The translations under genes were made by a program, and so were the position numbers. Under the pieces are notes generated by a model. It was given only the letters and a program-made list of their open reading frames with translations, searched no databases and was not told where the DNA came from. From Alistipes sp. CAG:514 (GTDB taxonomy: Bacteria; Bacteroidota; Bacteroidia; Bacteroidales; UBA932): DNA of 12,238 nucleotides. Location: NCBI GenBank assembly GCA_000431015.1, contig HF986018.1:10940-23177 (forward strand), read 5' to 3'. Below, piece by piece: positions 6,151-12,238 of this stretch (positions are counted from its first letter, which is position 1; every line of letters begins with the position of its first letter).

Positions 6151-9000
6151 ATGAGAATATTCAGGTTTTTGGCTGCTGCCGCTGTGGCTTTGGTCTCTTT
6201 GACCGCCGTTCCCGCCGAGTCATCGGCGAGGACGACATCCAAGGATCTCTACAAACAGTTCCAGAATCCGGACAGCCGCTACCGTCCGTTCGTGCGCTGG
6301 TGGTGGAACGGCGACCGCGTTGAGGCAGAGGAGCTTGTACGCGAGCTGCACATCCTCAAGGATGCGGGGGTCGGTGGAGTGGAGATCAATCCGATCTCGT
6401 TCCCGTATGGAGCTGACGCGATGGACACCAAGCCGCTCAAATGGTTGAGTGACGAATGGATAGACATGCTGAAGGTCGTGTTCGACGAGGCCGGACGCCT
6501 TGGAATGACCTGCGACCTGATCATCGGATCAGGATGGCCGTTCGGAGCGGAGACCCTGCCTCGTGAGGAGCGTGCCTCCGTGATGCTCACCTACGCGCAG
6601 AAGGTGACGGGGGGCGAGAGGTTCGAGATGTCCAAGTTCAATATATTCAAGAATATAGATCCTGGAGTGACGAAGGTGAACACCGGCCGTACTCCGGAAC
6701 TTGTGTCGGTCTGTCTCGCTCCGGACCCGATCAACGACCTCAGCGAGGCGATTGATCTGTCGGGCAACATCGAAGGTGATGTGATCACGGTGGATGTACC
6801 GGAAGGCAACTGGCAGTTCTACGCTATGGTGAAGTACGATTCCTTCGCCTGCGTGATTAACGGCGCTCCGGGCGCGGCCGGTTCGATTCTTAACCACATG
6901 GATTCCACCGCCGTGCGTAACTATCTGGACCACATGGCCGACACGATCGAGGCCAGGCTCGGGCCTCTGTCAAAGCATCTCAGGGCTTTCTTCGTGGACA
7001 GTATGGAGCTTGAGGGCTGCAACTGGACGAGCGACTTCCCTGAGGAGTTCAAGGCCCGCAGAGGTTACGACCTGATGCCTTGGCTTCCGTTCACGATGTT
7101 CAAGGTCGGCAGACTTGGCAATGTGGAGAGCTTCGACTATGGCTCAAAGAAAGGCGATAAGTTCCAGGACCAGGTGAACCGTGTGCGTTTCGACTTTGAA
7201 CTCACGAAGGCCGAGCTGCTCAACGAGCGGTACATGAACACGTTCCTCTCCTGGTGCAGGGAGAAGGGTGTGAAATCCCGCTCCCAGGCCTATGGCAACG
7301 GCTTCTTCATCGAGGAGTCTTCCCTTGGCCAGGACATTCCGGAAGGGGAGTCCTGGACGACCAACTGGCTCAAGCACAGGATCGGTGAGGAGATGGGCGA
7401 CGAGGACTACCGCCGCGGACGCGCCTACACGATGATTGACAAATATGTCTCGTCGGCGGCCCACCTTACCGGCAAGCGTCTTGTCAGCGCCGAGGAGATG
7501 ACCAACACCTACAAGGTGTTCACGACCAGTCTTGAGTTCCTGAAGGTCGGCTCCGACATGAGCGCGATCTCCGGCATAACCCATTCTGTTTGGCATGGTT
7601 TCAACTACTCCCCGCTTGAGGCCGAGTTCCCGGGCTGGGTTCAGTACGGAACCTTCCACAACGAGAGGAACACCTGGTGGCCTTACGTGAACAAGCTGAA
7701 CGACTACCGCGCCAGGCTCTCCAGCCAGCTCCAGAACGCCGACATGTTCACCGACATCGCCATCCTGCCGGCCAACTACGACATGTGGAGCACGATGGGC
7801 GTGCAGACCGAGCCGTTCCCTGTGGCCTTGAATATTCCTTACACATCGCTGATCTGGGAGGCCATCCACAAGAACGGCGGTGGCGCGGACTATGTCAGCG
7901 AGATCATCCTCCGGGATGCTACAATCCGCAATGGCAAGATCTGCTACGGGCCTAAGGAATATGGCACCTTGTTCCTCGTCGAGGTGACCAGCACCACACC
8001 GGAGACCTTGGCCAAGCTGGAGGAGTTCGTGAAAGGTGGCGGCAGGGTCTTCTGCATCGGGAAATATCCAGAGAAAACGCTGGGACTCAAGGATTTCAAA
8101 GCTCGTGACAAGCAGATCGCCGAAACTGTCGCGCGTTTGAAGGAGTATAAGGACAATTTCGTCCTGCTTGAGAAGCCTGCTGACGGGAAATATCTTGAAT
8201 GGTACGCCGGCGTGATGGAGAAGTACAACCTTCCGCACACCCTGACAATCTCTGCTCCGGACAGGTTCCTGCTTCAGAACCAGTATGTTACTGATGATGG
8301 CAGTGACATGTTCCTCTTTATGAACGCTCACATGAGCGAGGCCAGGGAGACGGACATCACGTTCCCGAAATCCGTGACCGCCGGGAAGCACGCATGGCTT
8401 TATGATCCGGCGACCGGCAAGCGGTTCGTCCTTCCTGTCGGCAAGGACGGCAGGATGCATTTCCGCTTCGGCCCTTCAGAGACCTATCTCTTCGTGTTCA
8501 ACAAGATGGGCGGCAGCGCTCCGGCGTGGAAGACTCTCCCACTTGACGGCCCGGATGCCGTTGAGGTGACGGGAGCATGGGATCTTAAGATGCACCACAC
8601 CTGGCCGGATTCCACCTGGACAGCCAGTCTGGACGTTCTTCAGGATTTCAAGGACATGAAGGACACCACGTTCAAGAACTTTATGGGTGAGGTGACCTAC
8701 ACCAAGACCGTGACCCTGTCCGGTAAACTTCCTAAGTGCTTGAATCTTGGTAAGGTGGCAGACATCTGCGAGGTTTGGGTCAACGGCAAACCGGCGGGAG
8801 TCAAGTGGTTCGGCGAGCGTGTGTATGACATTACCGGACTGCTCCGCCCGGGAGATAACACCATCGAGGTGAAAGTCACGACCCTTATGGGCAACTATAT
8901 CCAGACCCTCAAGGACAACAAGGTGGCGCAGCGTTTTGTCATCAAACGCAAGCAGCCTTACGTCAGCGCGGGACTGATAGGACCAGTGAAACTATATTAA
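6151..9000 (+). CDS. GH106 family alpha-L-rhamnosidase-like glycoside hydrolase
   Basis: This encodes 949 residues with a signal peptide at about 1-26 (ends SSARTT, no lipobox), so it is exported. GH106 features run along the protein: RPFVRWWWNG at 45-54, AGVGGVEIN at 72-80, GSGWPFG at 126-132 in a TIM-barrel-like region, then FVDSMELEG, FKARRGYDLMPWLP and SRSQAYGNG, SAEEMTNTY with acidic candidates for catalysis, and HSVWHGFNYSP followed by NTWWPYVNKLNDYRARLS. The C-terminal part from about residue 808 is a jelly-roll beta sandwich containing EVWVNGKPAG, as in GH2-like modules. Characterised GH106 enzymes remove alpha-L-rhamnose from rhamnogalacturonans using calcium; rhamnose release is the best prediction here. 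Length is normal for the family. It sits 4 bases after the ADP-ribosylglycohydrolase-like gene and 13 before the GH28-like gene. Confidence 0.88.
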   Translation: MRIFRFLAAAAVALVSLTAVPAESSARTTSKDLYKQFQNPDSRYRPFVRWWWNGDRVEAEELVRELHILKDAGVGGVEINPISFPYGADAMDTKPLKWLSDEWIDMLKVVFDEAGRLGMTCDLIIGSGWPFGAETLPREERASVMLTYAQKVTGGERFEMSKFNIFKNIDPGVTKVNTGRTPELVSVCLAPDPINDLSEAIDLSGNIEGDVITVDVPEGNWQFYAMVKYDSFACVINGAPGAAGSILNHMDSTAVRNYLDHMADTIEARLGPLSKHLRAFFVDSMELEGCNWTSDFPEEFKARRGYDLMPWLPFTMFKVGRLGNVESFDYGSKKGDKFQDQVNRVRFDFELTKAELLNERYMNTFLSWCREKGVKSRSQAYGNGFFIEESSLGQDIPEGESWTTNWLKHRIGEEMGDEDYRRGRAYTMIDKYVSSAAHLTGKRLVSAEEMTNTYKVFTTSLEFLKVGSDMSAISGITHSVWHGFNYSPLEAEFPGWVQYGTFHNERNTWWPYVNKLNDYRARLSSQLQNADMFTDIAILPANYDMWSTMGVQTEPFPVALNIPYTSLIWEAIHKNGGGADYVSEIILRDATIRNGKICYGPKEYGTLFLVEVTSTTPETLAKLEEFVKGGGRVFCIGKYPEKTLGLKDFKARDKQIAETVARLKEYKDNFVLLEKPADGKYLEWYAGVMEKYNLPHTLTISAPDRFLLQNQYVTDDGSDMFLFMNAHMSEARETDITFPKSVTAGKHAWLYDPATGKRFVLPVGKDGRMHFRFGPSETYLFVFNKMGGSAPAWKTLPLDGPDAVEVTGAWDLKMHHTWPDSTWTASLDVLQDFKDMKDTTFKNFMGEVTYTKTVTLSGKLPKCLNLGKVADICEVWVNGKPAGVKWFGERVYDITGLLRPGDNTIEVKVTTLMGNYIQTLKDNKVAQRFVIKRKQPYVSAGLIGPVKLY

Positions 9001-9013
9001 TAAAACATTACTG

Positions 9014-10513
9014 ATGAGAAATTTACTTGGAATCGCGGCCGCAGCGCTGCTCTTCGCCGGTTCGGCTCTCTCGCTTGGAGCCACGGACTTTTTCGCCCGT
9101 GATTTCGGTGCGAGGCCGGACGGGGTCACTCTGAACACCGCAAGCATTCAGGCCGCGATAGACTTCGCTTCCTCACGTGGAGGCGGTCGTGTCGTGCTAG
9201 ACAAAGGGGACTACATTTCGGGTTCCATTTATCTTAAGAACAATGTCACCCTTCACATCGAGAAGGATGCCGCGCTTGTCGGTTCGTTGAATCCTTACGA
9301 TTATGTGAAGGATCCGGACGCTAAATGGACCGCGCTTATCCTTGCCGTGAAGCAGGAGAACATCGGTCTGACGGGAGAGGGCGTCGTTGACGGCCGTGGC
9401 TTCGATGTCGGAGTCCGTTTCGTGGATTTCGTCCACATGGGACTCATTGACGACAAACTCGGCAACGACCGTGTCAACGAGACCATCAGGCCGGAGAACA
9501 TCCACATGTATCTCTGCAACAATGTCACCATCAAGGACATCACCCTGAAGGATCCGGCCTGCTGGACCCAGCAGTACGACAAGTGCCGCAATCTGCTGAT
9601 TGACGGTGTCACTGTCGATGCGAAGTGCTACTGGAACAATGACGGTCTGGATGTCGTTGACTGTAGCGATGTCATTGTCCGCAACTGCTACATCGACTCG
9701 TCGGATGACTCCTATTGCTTCAAGAGCCACAGCAACGACGGTGTGAGCGAGAACATCCTTGTAGAGAATTGCGTGGGACGCAGCAGCGCCAACGGCATCA
9801 AGTTCGGAACCTACACGCGCGGCAAGTTCAAGCACTTCAGGTTCAAGAACATGACCATATTCGACACCTACCGCAGCGCCATCACCATCGCGACCGTTGA
9901 CGGGGCGCAGATCGAGGATGTGGAGATCGACAGCCTCAAGAGCATCCACACGGGCAACCCTATCTTCCTCAGGACCGGCACAAGGCACGTCAACGAGGGA
10001 CATACGGCGTTCCTGAAGGACATAGTGATCAAGAATATGTATGCCGAGGTCCCGCTTGACAAGCCTGACGCCGGCTACAGCTACGAGGGTCCGGTGGAGG
10101 ATCTTCCGCGCAATGTCTGCCCAAGCATCATCGCCGGACTTCCGGGGCTCCGCATAGAGAACGTGCGTCTTGAGAACATCGAGATCGTCTATCCTGGTCA
10201 TGCCGATCCTGAATATGCCTACGCAGGTACCTCTAAGGAGGAACTTGACGCGATCGAGGAGCAGGAGACCCGTTACCCTGAGTTCTCCAACTGGAAGGAG
10301 CTTCCGGCCTGGGGTTTCTACATCCGTCACGCCGACGGCATCGTCTTCGACAACGTGAAGATCACGGTTGACGGCGAGGACTATCGTCCGGCTCTTGTGG
10401 CCGACGATGTCAACGGTCTCAGGATGAAGAACCTTCAGATCAACCAGGAGACCGCTCCGAAGGGCAAGAAACAGATCATCACAAAGGACACCAAGAACAT
10501 CAGGAAGAAATGA
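9014..10513 (+). CDS. GH28-like right-handed beta-helix protein (polygalacturonase family) with altered catalytic motifs
   Basis: This encodes 499 residues with a signal peptide at about 1-23 and no lipobox. The N-terminal region (RDFGARPDGVTLNTASIQAA, then GGGRVVLDKGDY and LHIEKDAALVGS) is the typical cap of GH28 and pectate-lyase-like helices, and VVDGRGF starts the parallel beta helix. GH28 normally shows NTD, DD, GHG and RIK. Here the first is NND (208-210, within NNDGLDVVD), DD is kept (231-232), the GHG site reads SSANGIKFG (257-265) with no histidine, and the RIK site reads YRSAITIA (286-293). So the acidic residues are conserved but the usual histidine and lysine are not. It may be an exo-acting or specialised GH28 member, or an enzyme with changed specificity for a rhamnogalacturonan fragment. 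The stop overlaps the start of the next gene by 4 bases. Confidence 0.85.
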   Translation: MRNLLGIAAAALLFAGSALSLGATDFFARDFGARPDGVTLNTASIQAAIDFASSRGGGRVVLDKGDYISGSIYLKNNVTLHIEKDAALVGSLNPYDYVKDPDAKWTALILAVKQENIGLTGEGVVDGRGFDVGVRFVDFVHMGLIDDKLGNDRVNETIRPENIHMYLCNNVTIKDITLKDPACWTQQYDKCRNLLIDGVTVDAKCYWNNDGLDVVDCSDVIVRNCYIDSSDDSYCFKSHSNDGVSENILVENCVGRSSANGIKFGTYTRGKFKHFRFKNMTIFDTYRSAITIATVDGAQIEDVEIDSLKSIHTGNPIFLRTGTRHVNEGHTAFLKDIVIKNMYAEVPLDKPDAGYSYEGPVEDLPRNVCPSIIAGLPGLRIENVRLENIEIVYPGHADPEYAYAGTSKEELDAIEEQETRYPEFSNWKELPAWGFYIRHADGIVFDNVKITVDGEDYRPALVADDVNGLRMKNLQINQETAPKGKKQIITKDTKNIRKK

Positions 10514-11079
10514 AAAGGATATTGTTATTGGCGGCTATGCTGCTGTTTTCTGTAATGGGACTCTCCCAGAACGTGTATAAGGCGTCCAACTTCAACATCA
10601 AGAGCGACGGCGTTCACGACAACACAACGAGCATCCAGGGTGCGATCGATTTCATCGCCTCCAAGGGTGGCGGCACGCTTGAGTTCAGCGTGGGACGTTA
10701 TGTCACGGGTGCCGTGCAGCTCAAGTCCGGGGTCAGCATCAGGCTTCGCGAGGGTGCTGTGATCGTGGGCTCGACGAACATCTATTCCTACAAGGGGCAC
10801 AAGGCTATCTTCTGGGGAGAGGGTGTCGAGAATATGTCCATATTCGGCACCGGTGTGATTGACGGCCGTGGCCCGGTTCTTCTGGACGACATCAACGCCC
10901 AGATCCGGATGAAGCATATTCCAGAGGCCGCCACCATCCCGACCCTCGTCTACCTTAAGGACTGTAAGAACGTGACCCTCAAGGATTTCATCCTCCGTTA
11001 CCCCGCCACCATCAATGACCTTTACATCATCGACGGCGGCTCCGTCACAGTTGACGGCTGTTACTCGGACATGAGGTAA
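10510..11079 (+). CDS. Half-length GH28-like beta-helix protein lacking the catalytic region
   Basis: This encodes 189 residues starting at an ATGA overlap with the previous stop, which fixes the start and implies translational coupling. Residues 1-19 are a signal peptide. It then matches the N-terminus of the preceding protein: SDGVHDNTTSIQGAIDF (32-48), GGGTLEFSVGRYVTGA (53-68), REGAVIVGSTN (80-90), GTGVIDGRG (113-121) and NVTLKDFILRYPA (154-166). It stops at VDGCYSDMR, the position where its neighbour continues with CYWNND and the catalytic acids. No continuation is visible in other frames after the TAA at 11077-11079. Family members with catalysis are usually 400-500 residues, so this is either a truncated gene or a small non-catalytic helix protein, perhaps glycan-binding. 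The adjoining decayed region favours truncation. Confidence 0.72.
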   Translation: MKRILLLAAMLLFSVMGLSQNVYKASNFNIKSDGVHDNTTSIQGAIDFIASKGGGTLEFSVGRYVTGAVQLKSGVSIRLREGAVIVGSTNIYSYKGHKAIFWGEGVENMSIFGTGVIDGRGPVLLDDINAQIRMKHIPEAATIPTLVYLKDCKNVTLKDFILRYPATINDLYIIDGGSVTVDGCYSDMR

Positions 11080-11080
11080 T

Positions 11081-11110
11081 TCCTTCCGCCGAAGGAGGGT
11101 AACCTTCTTT
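11081..11110 (+). other. Two mutually exclusive small hairpins after the GH28-like operon
   Basis: TCCTTC (11081-11086) can pair with GAAGGA (11091-11096). The same GAAGG (11091-11095) can instead pair with CCTTC at 11103-11107, which is followed by TTT. The arrangement resembles a small attenuator but both stems are only 5-6 bp, so function is unproven. Confidence 0.3.
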
Positions 11111-11116
11111 AAATGA

Positions 11117-11386
11117 CTATGACAGCCTACCCTGCTCTTCACCTTTTTTGGTGGGGCAGGGTAGGTGTTTTATGGTGCCACTAATCTTGACGGCTATGTT
11201 CTTTCCGGTGCGGTATGTGCCTCCAAGTCTGTACTGGACAATCTATGTTCCTTCAGGGAGGATGGTCTCGTGGCACTCCTGATAGGAGTAGACACTGCCT
11301 GACGGATCGGTAACGTTCCAACGTGACGTCTGCGTGTATTTCGAGCAGGAGAAGTCGCTTCTGGATCTCGCCGACGGTGTGAAGGT
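11117..11386 (-). pseudogene. Possible decayed C-terminal coding remnant
   Basis: On the minus strand one frame reads as a plausible beta-rich C-terminus. It has 47 codons from 11386 to 11246 (containing SRWNVTDPSGSVYSYQ and ETILPEGT), then TAG at 11245-11243, then 41 more codons (IVQYRLGGTYRTGKNIAVKI) to a TAG at 11119-11117. Another stop (TGA, 11389-11387) lies directly upstream in the same frame. The composition looks like real protein, and the internal TAG could be a mutated TGG. No family is recognised. A competing minus frame also stays open across part of the region, so this could be chance or a conserved non-coding repeat. Confidence 0.3.
11126..11172 (+). terminator. Probable terminator of the exported enzyme operon
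   Basis: CCTACCCTGC (11126-11135) pairs perfectly with GCAGGGTAGG (11156-11165). Inside, CACC and GGTG add four more pairs after a small internal loop, leaving a TTTTTT apical loop. The 3' side continues TGTTTTA. It lies 46 bases after the last stop codon of the operon. Confidence 0.65.
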
Positions 11387-11456
11387 TCAGCGGCCTAAGT
11401 CTCTTGTGCGGTCGATCGCGGCGAGGCTGCGTCTCGCGGCTGGGCAATATGAATGA

Positions 11457-11488
11457 ATTGCAATTATATAATGATGTTATTATCTTTG
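11457..11488 (+). promoter_or_regulatory. Bacteroidota-type promoter for the gene at 11512
   Basis: ATTG at 11457-11460 and TATCTTTG at 11481-11488 are 20 bases apart, close to the consensus TTTG, 19-21 bases, TAnnTTTG. Transcription would start near 11493-11495, about 18 bases before the ATG at 11512. This decides against the in-frame ATG at 11449, which lies upstream of the promoter. Confidence 0.65.
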
Positions 11489-11511
11489 CCTTCCACAAAT
11501 TGAATGACCTA

Positions 11512-12238
11512 ATGACTGACAAGCGAACACAGAACATCAAACAATTCCTTTCGGAACTGTCCGGAAAGGCTTTGGCGTATCTTTTCCCGGGAGTGGACAA
11601 GGAGACGATCGGAGAGCAATCCCATAGATACCTTAAAGAGTATCCGCCAGTATTCTCCTACCACTCAGAATTTATAGATTTCAAAGAACCGGAAGCACCT
11701 TATATAGAACCAGAAACATCTGCCGCAAACCCGGAGGCACCCAAGGCCGCTGCCCGTAAACAGTCCAAGAAGGCGAAAAGAACAACCGGATTTCTCTGGG
11801 AAAAGCGCGATAACACCTTCTATGATTTATATGACGGAGATCTGAATCAGGAGGATTGGCTTGATGAACCGGCCGTTCCGGATCTTGAACCAGATGTTCC
11901 GGATCTTGAGCCGGACGAGCAGGCCAAGGCTATCCTTGCTGAGATAGAGAGGCTGCAGAGAAAATACGGAATCACGATCGAGGAGCTGGAGGCCGTGATT
12001 GCCTTCAGGGTGAAGCTAAGCCGCCTGCGCATAACCGAGAAGAAAGCGATTGTGCTGGAGGATTTCGACCACAAGGAGGTGAAGATGGACACGCTGACCA
12101 AGGCTGTTTTCCTGCTTTATCTCAAGCACCCGGAGGGGATACGCTACAAGGAACTCTCTGACTATCAGCAGGAACTTGAGGAAATATATTCATCAATCAC
12201 AGGTCGGGAGGATCTTGACAGCATCCGGAAGAGCGTGT
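11512..12238 (+). CDS. Uncharacterised acidic Bacteroidota protein, 3' end cut by window
   Basis: At least 242 codons are open to the end of the window with no stop. The start at 11512 (MTDKRTQNIKQF) is chosen because a good promoter lies just before it; an in-frame ATG at 11449 would add 21 codons. There is no signal peptide or membrane segment, so it is probably cytoplasmic. The order is: a helical N-terminus with LAYLFPGVD; a proline/glutamate-rich linker; a basic patch (ARKQSKKAKR); an acidic tract with two copies of VPDLEPD encoded at 11875-11895 and 11896-11916; then a helical region ending in LTKAVFLLYLKHPEGIRYKE and further helix. I recognise the HPEGI-type segment only from similar hypothetical proteins of Bacteroidales and know no function. 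Codon use is more A/T-rich at the start than in the enzyme genes. Confidence 0.72.
   Translation, partial: MTDKRTQNIKQFLSELSGKALAYLFPGVDKETIGEQSHRYLKEYPPVFSYHSEFIDFKEPEAPYIEPETSAANPEAPKAAARKQSKKAKRTTGFLWEKRDNTFYDLYDGDLNQEDWLDEPAVPDLEPDVPDLEPDEQAKAILAEIERLQRKYGITIEELEAVIAFRVKLSRLRITEKKAIVLEDFDHKEVKMDTLTKAVFLLYLKHPEGIRYKELSDYQQELEEIYSSITGREDLDSIRKSV

Larger units (their letters stand above)
6..7837. repeat. Dispersed 8-bp palindrome GAATATTC, eight exact copies
   Basis: Exact copies begin at 6, 1691, 1785, 3523, 5576, 5664, 6155 and 7830. All are inside coding sequence, on genes of both strands, and none is found from 7838 to the end. They fall in all three codon phases, coding for Glu-Tyr-Ser (6, 5664), Asn-Ile (1691 on the minus strand, 3523, 5576, 7830) or Ile-Phe (1785 on the minus strand, 6155). 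Four are followed by CT to give GAATATTCCT. One-mismatch forms are also present, for example at 503, 3483 and 5586. Confidence 0.7.

Noticed and set aside
7144..8460. Long minus-strand open frame opposite the GH106 gene
   Set aside because: It is antisense to a gene with clear GH106 motifs along its whole length and has no recognisable domain; GC-rich codon use leaves the opposite strand open.
9197..10330. Minus-strand open frame opposite the GH28-like gene
   Set aside because: Composition is dominated by Val, Asp and Leu, as expected for the reverse of this gene; no motif or promoter supports it.
11172..11282. Short plus-strand open frame of 36 codons (MVPLILTAM start)
   Set aside because: It starts inside the terminator tail, has no promoter, and lies opposite the more protein-like minus-strand stretch.
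11449..11511. Upstream in-frame ATG as the start of the last gene
   Set aside because: A well-spaced promoter lies inside this segment, so a transcript from it would begin after the upstream ATG.

Overview
The window looks like a chromosomal piece of a fairly GC-rich member of the Bacteroidales, probably a gut or rumen polysaccharide degrader. Three things point there. Promoters fit the Bacteroidota pattern (TTTG, about 19-21 bases, TAnnTTTG), for example at 744-773 and 11457-11488. Start codons lack Shine-Dalgarno sequences and follow A/T-rich leaders. The gene content (BamA/TamA-type barrel, DUF368 protein, secreted GH106 and GH28 enzymes) is typical of the group. Genus cannot be fixed from the sequence alone.

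Layout. Bases 1-674 hold the C-terminal barrel of a BamA/TamA-like outer-membrane protein. After it come a four-copy 11-bp tandem repeat, a strong promoter, a tRNA-Arg(TCT) and its hairpin terminator. From 942 to 3436 a tight three-gene operon runs on the minus strand: PfkB-family sugar/nucleoside kinase, then a small uncharacterised cytoplasmic protein, then a DUF368 membrane protein (family of undecaprenyl-phosphate translocases). A 69-bp divergent gap with two close, opposing promoter-like elements separates it from a plus-strand flippase-like membrane protein (3506-4576).

From 4590 to 11079 lies a plus-strand run of four exported proteins with gaps of 4, 13 and -4 bases: an ADP-ribosylglycohydrolase-fold protein with a C-terminal beta-rich module, a GH106 alpha-L-rhamnosidase-like enzyme, a GH28-like beta-helix protein with altered catalytic motifs, and a second GH28-like protein that stops just before where the catalytic residues would begin. 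This resembles the enzyme part of a pectin (rhamnogalacturonan) utilisation locus: GH106 would remove rhamnose, GH28 would act on galacturonic acid linkages, and the ADP-ribosylglycohydrolase-like protein may cut another glycosidic bond. No SusC/SusD pair, sensor or regulator lies in the window.

Bases 11080-11511 hold no intact gene: competing small hairpins, a probable terminator, and a minus-strand protein-like stretch broken by in-frame stops. A clear promoter then starts an unrecognised acidic protein (from 11512) that runs off the end.

The most unusual signals are a perfect 8-bp palindrome, GAATATTC, present eight times in the first 7.8 kb in all three codon phases; the exported ADP-ribosylglycohydrolase-like protein inside a pectin enzyme cluster; and the half-length GH28 paralog beside a decayed region.
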